Shown here one piece after another: positions 16,760 to 24,780 of a stretch of DNA of 64,000 nucleotides. Origin of the DNA: Streptomyces poonensis (GTDB lineage: Bacteria > Actinomycetota > Actinomycetes > Streptomycetales > Streptomycetaceae); NCBI RefSeq assembly GCF_014650915.1, contig NZ_BMVW01000013.1, positions 1-64,000 of the forward strand. The letters run 5' to 3'. Made by a program: the position numbers and the translations under genes. Under the pieces are notes generated by a model. It saw only the letters and a list, made by a program, of their open reading frames with translations. It had not been told where the DNA came from and made no database searches. Numbering within the stretch: the first letter of the stretch is position 1; every line of letters starts with the position of its first letter.

Positions 16760-17304
16760 TAGAGCGCACCGGAACGGGCCCGCTGCGCCGTCTCGTCGTC
16801 CTGCGGCACGCCAAGTCCGCCCGGCCGGCCGGCGTGGCCGACCACGACAGGCCCCTCGGCCCGCGCGGCCGGCGCGACGCGCCCGCCGCCGGGCGCGCCC
16901 TCGCCGACGCCGGGCGGCTGCCCGACCTGGCGCTGTGCTCCACCGCCCTCCGCGCGCGCGAGACGTGGGAGCTCGCCGCCGCGCAGTGGGGCACACCGCC
17001 GCCGGTACGGTACGAACCGGAGCTGTACGCGGCGACCGTGCCCGAACTGCTGGTCGTCGTGCGCGCCGTCCCCGAGGAGGTCGGGACGCTGCTGATCGTC
17101 GGGCACAATCCGGGCCTGGAGGAACTCGTCCTGGAGCTGGCCGGGGACGGCCTCGACGACACCCTGCGGGCCGTCCGCACCAAGTTCCCCACCTCCGCGA
17201 TCGCCGTGCTCGCCTGGCACGGCCGCACCTGGCGGGACCTCACCCCCGGCGGGGCGCTGCTGACGGACGTGATGGTGCCGAGGGGCCGGGCGGAGACCTC
17301 CTGA
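16756..17304 (+). CDS. sixA: SixA-type phosphohistidine phosphatase
   Basis: A 182-residue histidine phosphatase. The N-terminal LVVLRHAKSARP holds the RHG-type catalytic His; STALRARETWELAA carries the conserved Arg and LLIVGHNPGLEELV the second catalytic His. Length and motif spacing match SixA, which removes phosphate from phosphohistidine in HPt domains or related targets in the cytosol. GTG at 16756 overlaps the stop of the synthetase-like gene. The true substrate in Streptomyces is unknown. Confidence 0.88.
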   Translation: MIERTGTGPLRRLVVLRHAKSARPAGVADHDRPLGPRGRRDAPAAGRALADAGRLPDLALCSTALRARETWELAAAQWGTPPPVRYEPELYAATVPELLVVVRAVPEEVGTLLIVGHNPGLEELVLELAGDGLDDTLRAVRTKFPTSAIAVLAWHGRTWRDLTPGGALLTDVMVPRGRAETS

Positions 17305-17325
17305 CCGCACGCATAGGCTGGCGGG

Positions 17326-17952
17326 ATGCAGGACGAGTACCGCACCGTCGCGCGCGCGGGTGTGCACGAGGTCGAGATCAACCGCTCCCGCTTCCTGTGC
17401 GCGCTCGCCCCGGCCGCCACCGAGCAGGAGGCCCAGGACTTCATCGCCGCTGTCCGCAAGGAGCACGCGACGGCCACGCACAACTGCTCCGCGTACGTCA
17501 TCGGCGCCGACGCGGGGATCCAGAAGGCGAGCGACGACGGGGAACCGGGCGGGACCGCGGGCGTGCCCATGCTCCAGATGCTGCTGCGCCGGGACATGCG
17601 GTACGTCGTCGCCGTCGTCACCCGCTACTACGGCGGGATCAAACTGGGCGCGGGCGGACTCATCCGGGCCTATGGCGGCGTGGTGGGCGAGGCTCTGGAC
17701 GCCCTCGGCACGGTCACGCGCCGGCGCTTCCGGCTCGCGACGGTGACCGTTGACCACCAGCGGGCCGGCAAGGTGCAGAACGAGCTGCGGTCCACCGGGC
17801 GGGAAGTCCGGGATGTGCGGTATGCGGAGTCCGTCACGATCGAGATCGGTCTGCCGGACTCCGACGTGGACTCCTTCCAGGCCTGGCTGGCCGATGTGAC
17901 GGCGGGCGCCGCCCGGTTCGAGCTCGGGGGAGAGGCGTACGGGGACGCGTGA
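17326..17952 (+). CDS. YigZ/IMPACT family protein
   Basis: A 208-residue protein with the UPF0029/IMPACT N-terminal domain: SRFLCALAPA, ATHNCSAYVIG, KASDDGEPGGTAGVPMLQML and RYYGGIKLGAGGLIRAYG are the diagnostic blocks. A C-terminal DUF1949-type domain follows. The bacterial proteins are linked to translation or ribosome-associated regulation, but the function is not firmly known. It lies 21 bases behind sixA on the same strand and may share its transcript. It is the last intact chromosomal gene before the decayed IS region. Confidence 0.9.
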   Translation: MQDEYRTVARAGVHEVEINRSRFLCALAPAATEQEAQDFIAAVRKEHATATHNCSAYVIGADAGIQKASDDGEPGGTAGVPMLQMLLRRDMRYVVAVVTRYYGGIKLGAGGLIRAYGGVVGEALDALGTVTRRRFRLATVTVDHQRAGKVQNELRSTGREVRDVRYAESVTIEIGLPDSDVDSFQAWLADVTAGAARFELGGEAYGDA

Positions 17953-18185
17953 CGGACGGTGATGGAACGGAAGTATCCGCCCGTGATGTCGGACCCGGCC
18001 GTTGGTCTTCGGGGATCATGAGGCTGCTGCACGCATTTCCGGGTCGCCACTCACCAGGCGCTGGGTTCTGTCTCTTTGGTCAGCGTCGGGTCCGGATGAG
18101 GATGCCGGCGAGGTGGAGCGCGGCCTGGTGAGGGGATGCCGCCTCGTCGGCTGGCCCGCAACCGGCATGCGCCTGCCCGGGGCCC
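17953..18185. other. Short IS-derived junk region
   Basis: No intact gene. On the minus strand at about 18080-18140 a short reading (HQAALHLAGILIRTRR, then stop) resembles the C-terminus of an IS5-type transposase. Nothing else was recognised. Confidence 0.35.
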
Positions 18186-18660
18186 GTGTTCCGGGGGGTG
18201 ACTCCAGAGAGGTCTGCCGTGCTTGACGTTGGACGGTCCTCCCCGTTCCTCATGGATGCCGCTTCTCGGGGAGGCAGCTATGAACCAGCGCGAGCACCGC
18301 TCCGCGGCGACGTCACCGACGACGGTTTCCGGCGCCTGCTGCGCTGGTCGCGCCGGTGGCCGCGGCACCGGTGGGTGATCGAGAACGCCCGGGGCGTGCG
18401 GCGGGACCTGGCACAAAGGCTCCTGCGGCAGCGCGAGAAGATCGTCGATGCGCCGGCCAAGCCGTCCACCCGAGTGCGTCTGCTCACCCATGGCCACCCG
18501 CGCAAGACCGATCCGGCCGACGCCCGAGCGATAGAGATCGCCGCCCTGCACGCAACGGGCCTGCACGTCCCACCCCACTGGGAGAGGACAACACGACATC
18601 CCTGCGCCTGCTCAGCGATCGGCGCGACGAACTGGTCGGCCAGGGCCCAGGCCGTCAACC
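18186..18660 (+). mobile_element. IS110-family transposase remnant
   Basis: Part of an IS110-type transposase: FRRLLRWSRRWPRHRWVIE, then RRDLAQRLLRQREKIVDAP and GHPRKTDPADARAIEIAALH, the RuvC-like middle with the conserved DPADA block. The N-terminal catalytic Asp region is absent, and after about 18585 the similarity (SLRLLSDRRDELVGQ) continues in another frame, so there is both truncation and a frameshift. It cannot be active. It is joined to an IS5-type fragment. Confidence 0.75.
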
Positions 18661-18934
18661 GCCTCACGTGCTCACCGCGGCGCTGGCCCCTGGCCAGGGT
18701 CACGGGAAGCTCCTGGAAGTCGTCCAGCGCGCTCCGGGCAGCCGGGGCTTCGCTCCGCTGCCCCGCCGGTGGACGGCCGAGCGTACCTTCGGACGGATCA
18801 GGATGTTCCGTCGGCTCGCCCGCGACAACGAGACGCTGCCCGCCCGCTCCGCCGCCCTCATCCGGCTCCGGATGACCGACCTGATGGCCCGCCGTCTCAC
18901 CGGCGAGTCCACTCCAACCCGGCGAGGCACCTAG
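18661..18934 (+). mobile_element. IS5-type transposase C-terminal remnant
   Basis: The reading KLLEVVQRAPGSRGFAPLPR, then RRWTAERTFGRIRMFRRLARDNE and MTDLMARRLTG is the C-terminal third of an IS5/IS4-type DDE transposase, including the conserved RRW..ERT...R...LARD..E block that carries the last catalytic Glu. Everything before it is missing. It abuts the IS110 fragment, so two elements have been stitched together by deletion. Confidence 0.72.
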
Positions 18935-19399
18935 ACCGGGACAGCCGTCGAGTCCTGCGCCTGAGGTTCTGTTCGATGGTCGTATCGAGTGCGCGGTAGA
19001 ACTCGAAGCTGGATCGCAGGGCTTCCGGGTCGGCGGCGAGGATGTCGACGTAGTACTGGACGGCGTAGTCGGGCAGTGCCTTCGCGGATCTCGTGGCGAA
19101 CTGATGGCCGAAGTAGAGGTGTTCCCGTCCGCTGACCAACTGTTCGTTGACGCCGGTGAGGCGGTTGAAGGCGAAGTGCCAGAGGCGGTCATTGGCCGCG
19201 TGCCGGTGTCGTACCCGTCCAGGGGTTCGTCGGACAGTCCGACACCGCGCGGATCGACCGCGACGACCTGGAAGTCCTGGGCCAGCGCGGGCATCACGAG
19301 GCGCCAGGCGTACCAGGTCTGGGGCCAGCCGGCGAGCAGCAGCAGCGCGGGTCGTTCGCCGCCGGTCACGGCGTGCAGGCGCAGCTCGACCGTGCCCAC
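18897..19399 (-). pseudogene. Alpha/beta hydrolase (epoxide hydrolase-like), broken
   Basis: From 19399 the first ~65 residues read as an epoxide-hydrolase-like start (LLLLAGWPQTWYAWRLVMPAL, VVAVDPRGVGLSDEP). The frame then breaks near DGYDTGTR and a second frame gives NDRLWHFAFNRLTGVNEQLV, YFGHQFATRSAKALPDYAVQ and SSFEFYRALDTTIEQN, which is the cap domain. The nucleophile-Asp segment between them is gone (about 60-70 residues deleted, with frameshift), and the C-terminal third with the catalytic His is also missing. The 3' end overlaps the IS5 fragment, suggesting IS-linked deletion. Confidence 0.75.
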
Positions 19400-19891
19400 A
19401 GGCCGGTCTCGAACACCACGACGCCCGCCACGTTCTGGCAGCGCGGATACGCCGACGCCTCACTCGATGCCCTCGGTTCCGCCACCGGTCTCGGCCGCGG
19501 CTCCCTCTACGGCACCTTCGGCACCAAGGACGCCCTGTTCCGCCAGTGCCTCGACCGCTACGCGTCGGTCTACGGCGCGCAGTACGAGCAGGCACTGACG
19601 GCGCACCCCGGTGATCCGGTACGTGCGGTCCAGGAGGAGAACAGTACTCAGGTGCGTGGCCTGCTCGACCTGCAGCGCCAACGGGTACGCGCGGCACTGG
19701 CGGACTCCTCGGCCGACACCCGAACGCTCGATGAACTCGCCACATTCGTCGTCGCCGTCAACCAGTCGCTGACTGTACTGAGTTGTGCCGGCGCTTCTGA
19801 CGCCGAGCTGCGCTCCGTGGCCCGGCTCGCCTGCACAACGGTGGCGGACACCCTCGCTCGGGCGGCACCGGAGGACGTCACCCAAGGCTGA
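19373..19891 (+). CDS. TetR-family regulator, probably truncated
   Basis: Residues ~20-65 show a TetR HTH (WQRGYADASLDALGSATGLG, then RGSLYGTFGTKDALF), but the first helix is missing: the first ~18 residues are unrelated sequence overlapping the antisense hydrolase remnant. The rest (QRVRAALADSSADTRTLDEL and SLTVLSCAGASDAELRSVAR) looks like the ligand domain but is shorter than normal (172 residues in all). It may be expressed from GTG 19373 yet is likely a nonfunctional remnant of the regulator that once controlled the neighbouring hydrolase. Confidence 0.5.
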   Translation: MQAQLDRAHRPVSNTTTPATFWQRGYADASLDALGSATGLGRGSLYGTFGTKDALFRQCLDRYASVYGAQYEQALTAHPGDPVRAVQEENSTQVRGLLDLQRQRVRAALADSSADTRTLDELATFVVAVNQSLTVLSCAGASDAELRSVARLACTTVADTLARAAPEDVTQG

Positions 19892-19959
19892 CGGGCACCG
19901 ACTCCTCCGGAACTCGGCCTTCTGCGGCCCAGCATGCCGGCGGCCGCACCGGGCCGACG

Positions 19960-20080
19960 GCATCCACTGGCCTGAATCGGCGCCTTCTCACTTTTGTGCG
20001 CGATGCGGCCGTGCAGGTCGCGGGCGGTGAGTGCGGTGCGGGTCTTGTCCGAGTCGTCTGGTCGAGCACAAGAGCCCGAC
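19960..20080 (-). mobile_element. IS5-type transposase fragment
   Basis: One minus-strand frame reads TRTALTARDLHGRIAHKSEK followed by APIQAS, matching the late catalytic block of IS5-family transposases (GRIAHKG.KAPIQ), directly followed by unrelated sequence. It is a fragment of some 35 residues, distinct from the ones at 18.7 and 24.6 kb. Confidence 0.5.
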
Positions 20081-20350
20081 GGCGAGTTCCGGCGTCTGGC
20101 CCGCTGTGGCCGGGGATACTCGGCTCAGTGGTCCGGACGGCTCGGAGTTCTGTGCTGGGTGCGGGCCGCGGTCAGCCGTACGCAAGTACAGCGTCACCTG
20201 GCGGACGGTGCGGCGGACTCCGGACAGCCAGTGGTCGGAGCCACGCAGGCAGCAGCGACGTCCAGAGTCGAGGCTGGATCCCTTCAAGCCGTTGAGCGGT
20301 GGAGTTTCCGAGGCGGGTCCGGATGCGCCGGCCAAGCAGCAGCACACCGC
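20081..20350. other. No recognised gene
   Basis: Short overlapping open frames in all registers but none with recognisable protein motifs or a convincing ribosome site. It lies between the IS fragment and the end of the amidase gene and is probably decayed sequence. Confidence 0.4.
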
Positions 20351-21802
20351 TCAGGGGCCGGTGGGACTCCCCGCCCACACCGTGGGGGTTCGGCCCGACC
20401 AGGGGCTCGCCTGTTCGAGTTGTCCGGCGAGGCGGAAGAGGCGGCCTTCGAGTCCGTGACCGGCGGCGAACTGCATTCCGATCGGGAGCCCCGTCGCGGC
20501 GTCGGCCGTCACAGGAACGGACATGGCGGGCGTGCCCGCCACGTTGAACGCCATGGTGAACGGTGAGCGGTCGTTGAGGCGGTCGATCCAGCCGAGGCCG
20601 TCCAGCGCCTGTGCACCCTCGGCATAGGTGCCCAGGGGTACGGGCAGTTCCGGCAGAGTGGGGGTGAGCAGCATGTCGTGGGCGTCGAAGTACCGTGCCA
20701 GGCTTCGAGCCACCCGGTTCCGGATCGTGAGAGCGGTGACGAACTGGGCGCCGCTGACCCGCTGTCCGTAGTGGTAGCCGGCAAGGGTGAACGGCTCGAG
20801 GGTCGAGGAGTCGACGGGCCGGACGAAGGCGGCAGCCAGCTCGTCGACCTGGGCCGTCAGATTCGCCGTCATCAGACGGGCGTTGGCCAGGACGAACTCC
20901 TCCCAGTCGGCCCCGAGGTGGACCTCGGCCTCCTCCACCTGGTGGCCGAGGGATTCGAGCAGACGCACGGTGCGAGAGAGCGCGTCGGCCACGGGCGGGG
21001 TGGTGCGGCGTCCGCCCCACGCCTGGGTGAGGACACCGATCCGCAGCCGGCCCGGGGGGCGGATCACTTCCTGTGCGTACGGCCGGGACGGCTGCTGGGC
21101 GAAGTAGGGGTCGCCCGGTTCCGGGCCGCGGATCTGGTCGAGCAGTGCCGCACTGTCGCGTACCGTGCGGCTGACGCTGCCGTGCACGGCCAGGCCGTTG
21201 AAGACCTCGTCGACGCCGGGGCCCATGGAGACCCGGCCACGGGTGGGCTTCAGCCCGAAGAGGCCGTTGTAGGCGGCGGGGATGCGCAGCGAGCCGGCGG
21301 CGTCGGTGGCGTGTGCGATCGGGACCACCCCGGCAGCGACAGCCGCGCCCGCGCCCCCGCTGGATCCGCCCGCACTCCGCTCCAGGTCCCACGGGTTGCG
21401 GGTCGCGCCGTACAGCAGTGGTTCCGTCGTGATGCTGTAGGCCATCTCCGGTGTCGCGGTCCTCCCGAACGTCACGAGGCCGGCGCGGCGGAAGCGGAGC
21501 ATCAGGGAGGAGTCGGCGCCGGCGACGTGGCCGAGTGCGAGACGGCTGCCCAGCTCCATTCGCCTCCCGGCCATGGAGACCGCGATGTCCTTGATCAGGA
21601 AAGGAACCCCGGCCAGCGGTGTGCTGCCGGGGGTGGGCGCGTCGTCGGCCGGCCATGTCTCCACGATGGCGTTGATCTGCGGATTGACCGCCTGCGCGGC
21701 CTCGCGTGCGGCTGTTTCCACTTCGGCGGGGGTCACCTCGCCTTTGGCCACCAGCTCCGCGAGCCCGACCGCGTCGAAGCTCACGTACTCGGAAATTCTC
21801 AC
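20351..21802 (-). CDS. Amidase signature family enzyme
   Basis: A 483-residue amidase. The Ser-cisSer-Lys triad is visible: Lys in PFLIKDIAVS, the signature GGSSGGAGAAVAAG with cis-Ser, and the nucleophile Ser in ATDAAGSLRIPAAYNG. Such enzymes hydrolyse carboxylic amides in the cytosol; the substrate is not predictable. The GTG at 21802 follows GGGAGGG closely; a GTG four codons upstream is an alternative. It is divergent from a TetR gene and the 38-bp palindrome between them overlaps its promoter region, so it is very probably the regulated gene. It is intact in an otherwise decayed area. Confidence 0.9.
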   Translation of the reverse strand: MRISEYVSFDAVGLAELVAKGEVTPAEVETAAREAAQAVNPQINAIVETWPADDAPTPGSTPLAGVPFLIKDIAVSMAGRRMELGSRLALGHVAGADSSLMLRFRRAGLVTFGRTATPEMAYSITTEPLLYGATRNPWDLERSAGGSSGGAGAAVAAGVVPIAHATDAAGSLRIPAAYNGLFGLKPTRGRVSMGPGVDEVFNGLAVHGSVSRTVRDSAALLDQIRGPEPGDPYFAQQPSRPYAQEVIRPPGRLRIGVLTQAWGGRRTTPPVADALSRTVRLLESLGHQVEEAEVHLGADWEEFVLANARLMTANLTAQVDELAAAFVRPVDSSTLEPFTLAGYHYGQRVSGAQFVTALTIRNRVARSLARYFDAHDMLLTPTLPELPVPLGTYAEGAQALDGLGWIDRLNDRSPFTMAFNVAGTPAMSVPVTADAATGLPIGMQFAAGHGLEGRLFRLAGQLEQASPWSGRTPTVWAGSPTGP

Positions 21803-21822
21803 TGTCCCTCCCACAGGCAGAA

Positions 21823-21860
21823 CGATACCGCTGGGTCTCTGATGAGACCCGACGGTATCG
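21823..21860. promoter_or_regulatory. 38-bp palindromic operator of the amidase/TetR pair
   Basis: Left arm CGATACCG-CT-GGGTCTC and right arm GAGACCC-GA-CGGTATCG pair at 15 of 17 positions around a TGAT centre. A further half-site-like GGTACCGT follows at 21874-21881. The site lies 21 bases from the amidase start and 69 from the TetR ATG, an ideal position to repress both genes. The nested structure suggests two TetR dimers on one site. Confidence 0.8.
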
Positions 21861-21928
21861 CATGGAACGGACTGGTACCGTAGCGGTGGGTGTGGGGGCC
21901 ACACCGGACCGGACGTCACGGAGAAGGC

Positions 21929-22555
21929 ATGGCATCGACCGCCAGAAGGCCGAGCAGGGTGGCGAAACTGCCGCCCCGTGAGCGCATCCTCGACGCAGCG
22001 GAAGAGCTCTTCCAGAGCGAGGGGATCCGGCGGGTGAGCGTCCAGGCGATCGCCGAGAAGGCCGAGACCACGAAAATGGCGATCTACCGACACTTCGAGA
22101 CCAAGGACGCGCTGGTCGCGGAGTGGCTGCGGATCGTCGCCGCCGACTACCAGGCGGCCTTCGACCGGGCCGAGGCCGAACACCCCGGCCGGCCCAGGGA
22201 GCAGATCCTTGGCCTGGCCCGTTTCATCGCCGAGGGATTGCCGGCGATCTCCCACCGGGGCTGCCCGTTCATCAACTCCCTCGCCGAGCTGCCCGACCGC
22301 TCCCACCCCGCACGGCAAGTGATCGAGAAGCACAAGGCCCACCAGACCCGCAGACTGGTCGGCATGTGCGCCGAGGCCGGGCTGCCCGATCCCGAGCAGG
22401 CCGCGGCCGAGATCACCTTCGTACTCGAAGGCGCGCAGGTCAGCACCCAGAACGGAAGCATCGATCAGGCGGGGAACCGGCTGATGAGAACCGTCGAGGG
22501 GATCCTGGATCGGCACCGCTCCCTCCTCGGCGCATCCCGCACGAACACCGGCTGA
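21929..22555 (+). CDS. TetR-family regulator divergent from amidase
   Basis: A 208-residue TetR regulator. HTH residues ~15-60: RERILDAAEELFQSEGIRR, then VQAIAEKAETTKMAIYRHFE with recognition helix TKMAIYRHF. The C-terminal domain contains HRGCPFINSLAEL, a Cys-containing block common in TetR proteins of the AefR/YcdC-like branch. The ATG at 21929 is preceded by GAGAAGG. By position it controls the amidase and itself through the large palindrome upstream. The inducer is unknown. Confidence 0.9.
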   Translation: MASTARRPSRVAKLPPRERILDAAEELFQSEGIRRVSVQAIAEKAETTKMAIYRHFETKDALVAEWLRIVAADYQAAFDRAEAEHPGRPREQILGLARFIAEGLPAISHRGCPFINSLAELPDRSHPARQVIEKHKAHQTRRLVGMCAEAGLPDPEQAAAEITFVLEGAQVSTQNGSIDQAGNRLMRTVEGILDRHRSLLGASRTNTG

Positions 22556-22676
22556 CCGCCCGCACCCGCGTCTGCCTCCCCGCACCGCCGGGAACCGGAT
22601 GCGCCCCCAGGCTCACCGGAACTCCTGCCGCAAGTGCCGGATGCCCGACGCCTGACGCCTCGCTCGCTCAAGAGCA

Positions 22677-22709
22677 ACGCCTCTGCGGGCCGAAGCCCTG
22701 CAGAGGCGT
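22677..22709 (+). terminator. Hairpin terminator after the TetR gene
   Basis: Arms ACGCCTCTGC-GGGC (22677-22690) and GCCC-T-GCAGAGGCGT (22695-22709) pair perfectly with one bulged T around a CGAA tetraloop. It is 122 bases downstream of the stop. Confidence 0.65.
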
Positions 22710-23150
22710 CCTCGGTAGCGGCTTCGGCGAAGGCAGCCACCAGGTCGGTACGGAGGGCGAGTCGGAGGGGAGTCGAAGGGGAGTCGAAGGGCGAGTCTGG
22801 TCGGCCGCGGCGGAGATGACCGGCCCGGCACTGGGTCGCGAGGGGAGGTCCCGGACCGGAGAGCACACCTGGTCCACCTCGACGCGTCCACCTCGGCGTC
22901 ATGGTCCCGGAGGACGGCGAGAGCGCGGCCGATGTCAGGCCCGCGACCCGGGCCCTGATCGACCTCGCCGTCACGTCCGGCAGCGGCTGGGGGGGTCCGC
23001 CGCTGCCGCAGATGCCGCCGCCCTTCGGCCTGTCCGTGGTCACCGACCCGGCGGCATGAGAACCTGCCGCGTGCCGTGAGGACGGGTATCCGCGAACGGG
23101 CGGACAGCGGCGGGCAAGCGGGGGAGGGGCTGCGGCCGGAGGCCGATGGG
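22710..23150. other. Intergenic stretch with short repeat and possible gene remnant
   Basis: At 22757-22798 an AGTCGGAGGGG/AGTCGAAGGGG-type unit is repeated about four times. On the plus strand 22901-23059 encodes 52 residues from an ATG (MVPEDGESAADVRPATRAL and PQMPPPFGLSVVTDPAA) that look like the C-terminus of a lost protein rather than a real small gene; no ribosome site precedes it. Confidence 0.35.
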
Positions 23151-23738
23151 TCACCCCGCGAGGGCGTGCGCGAGGAGGGTCTCCGCTGCCGCCCTTGCGT
23201 GCCGGCCGTAGTCCGCTTCGTCCAGCACCATGGCCCGGCTGGCCGCCCCGTCCGCGAGGGTGACCAGCTGTTCGGCGAGTGCGGCCGGCTCGCGGCAGCC
23301 CAGCTCCGTCACCAGTGCGGTGACCAGCTCCACCATCCGCAGTTTCTGCTCGCGGGCGTAGGAGTGGACCGTGCTGTCCGGGTCGGGGAACTCCGCCGCG
23401 GCATCGATGAACGGGCACCCGCGCACCGGTGCCGCGTCCGGCGCGGGCTGGTCGAACAGCCCGAGGATCCGCTCCCGCGGAGGGATGTCCTCGCGGGTCA
23501 GCACGCTCTCCAGGGTCGCCCCCGACGAGGCGAGGTGCTGGAGGTGGGCGATCACCAGGTCGCTCTTGGTCCGGAAATGCGCGTAGAGCGTCCGCTTGGA
23601 CACCGGTGCCGCCTCCGCGACCTGCTCCATGCCGGTCGCGTTGATCCCCTGGACCGCGAACAGCCGGGCGGCGGCTGCCAGGATGCGCTCCCGTCCGCCA
23701 CGCCCGCGCCCCCCGGAGGCCGTAGTCGTCGCACTCAT
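23151..23738 (-). CDS. TetR-family regulator divergent from nitroreductase
   Basis: A 195-residue TetR regulator with HTH RERILAAAARLFAVQGINAT, then EQVAEAAPVSKRTLYAHFRT (recognition helix SKRTLYAHF). The ligand domain has the APVRGCPFIDAAAEFPD block. ATG at 23738. The two palindromes at 23746-23763 and 23806-23823 lie between this gene and the nitroreductase and share the half-site CGTTTAC, so they are its probable operators. A flavin-related, quinone-like or nitro-compound inducer would be reasonable, but this is speculation. Confidence 0.9.
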   Translation of the reverse strand: MSATTTASGGRGRGGRERILAAAARLFAVQGINATGMEQVAEAAPVSKRTLYAHFRTKSDLVIAHLQHLASSGATLESVLTREDIPPRERILGLFDQPAPDAAPVRGCPFIDAAAEFPDPDSTVHSYAREQKLRMVELVTALVTELGCREPAALAEQLVTLADGAASRAMVLDEADYGRHARAAAETLLAHALAG

Positions 23739-23745
23739 ACACCAA

Positions 23746-23823
23746 GTATACGCCAGCGTTTACCTCGGAGGGCGGAGTCTGCTAGGGTCCCGCCGTACCC
23801 GCAAGGTAAACGATCCCGTTTAC
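23746..23823. promoter_or_regulatory. Twin operators and promoter of the nitroreductase gene
   Basis: Two 18-bp palindromes: GTATACG-CCAG-CGTTTAC (23746-23763, one mismatch) and GTAAACG-ATCC-CGTTTAC (23806-23823, perfect). Between them TAGGGT (23783-23788) may be the -10 of the nitroreductase promoter with TTTACC (23759-23764) as -35, 18 bases apart. The first site would then cover the -35 and the second would lie just after the start point: a classic double block. The first site also lies 8 bases from the TetR ATG. Confidence 0.8.
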
Positions 23824-23848
23824 ATCATTTGCTGTCGAGGAGTGTTCC

Positions 23849-24538
23849 ATGAGCCTGCTGGTCCCCACCGAGCTGAGCGGCTGCGCGGAGAAGCTGATAC
23901 GCGGCCGTCACGCGACCCGCGCGTTCCGTCCGGACGCCGTGCCCGAGGACACGATGCGGTCGATCTTCTCGCTGGCCGGCGCCGCGCCGTCCAACTCCAA
24001 CGCGCAGCCGTGGCGGGTGGAGGTGGTCAGCGGCGCCGCGCGTGAGCGCCTGGCGGACGCCTTGCAGGCGGCCCACGCCGCACACCGCACCTCGGCCGAC
24101 TTCCCGTATTCCGAGGACATGTACGCACAGGTGCACCAGGAGCGCCGGGCGGCGTTCGGCGCCCATCTGTACGGAGCGCTGGGCATCGGCCCCGACGATC
24201 GCGAGGCGCGGGCGGCCTACGACGCGCAGAGCCTGCGCTTCTACGGCGCGCCGCACGCCGCGTTCCTGTTCGTCACCGGGGACGGCGGGCCCCGGCTGGC
24301 CGCCGACGTCGGCGCCTACATGCAGACGCTGCTCCTGGCGATGACCGCGTACGGCGTGGCGAGCTGCCCGCAGGGGCTGCTGAGCTTCTACGCCGACACG
24401 GTCCGCGCCGAACTCGCGGTCACGGCAGGGCGACTGCTCGTGGGCATCTCCTTCGGTTACGCCGACGAGGCCGCGCCGGTGAACCACGTCACGACCGAGC
24501 GGGCTGCGCTCGAAGAGGTCACGACCTTCCACGGCTAG
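23849..24538 (+). CDS. Nitroreductase family protein
   Basis: A 229-residue FMN-dependent nitroreductase. RGRHATRAFRPDAVPEDTM with APSNSNAQPWRVEVVSG is the FMN-binding N-terminal signature; AYMQTLLLAMTAYGVASCPQG and LLVGISFGYADEAAPVN are the second conserved blocks. Enzymes of this type reduce nitroaromatics, quinones or related compounds with NAD(P)H in the cytosol. ATG at 23849 follows GAGGAGTG. Its regulation by the divergent TetR is strongly suggested by two palindromes in the promoter. Confidence 0.92.
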   Translation: MSLLVPTELSGCAEKLIRGRHATRAFRPDAVPEDTMRSIFSLAGAAPSNSNAQPWRVEVVSGAARERLADALQAAHAAHRTSADFPYSEDMYAQVHQERRAAFGAHLYGALGIGPDDREARAAYDAQSLRFYGAPHAAFLFVTGDGGPRLAADVGAYMQTLLLAMTAYGVASCPQGLLSFYADTVRAELAVTAGRLLVGISFGYADEAAPVNHVTTERAALEEVTTFHG

Positions 24539-24561
24539 GATCCGGCTTCGAGGATCGCTAG

Positions 24562-24780
24562 ATGGTGGATCATGGTGGGGTGGTACGCCGACATGAACGC
24601 ACCGATCAGGAGTGGGAGTTACTCGCTCCGCTGATCCGCGGGCCGCGAACGGTCGGCCGCGGGTGGAGGACCGCCGGGTGATCACGGGTGATCACGGGTG
24701 ATCAACGGTATGGTCCACAAGATCCGGACCGGGATCTCCTGGCGTGACCTGCCCGAACGGATTCGTTCGAAGACGGACCC
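24562..24780 (+). mobile_element. IS5-type transposase N-terminal remnant with 10-bp triplication
   Basis: From ATG 24562 the reading RRHERTDQEWELLAPLIRGP, then (after a frame change) VINGMVHKIRTGISWRDLPER is the N-terminus of an IS5-family transposase. At the frame change GGTGATCACG is present as two copies plus GGTGATCAAC; one copy is expected from the family sequence, so a 20-base expansion has broken the frame. The element ends at 24780 against the SDR stop codon. Confidence 0.75.
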
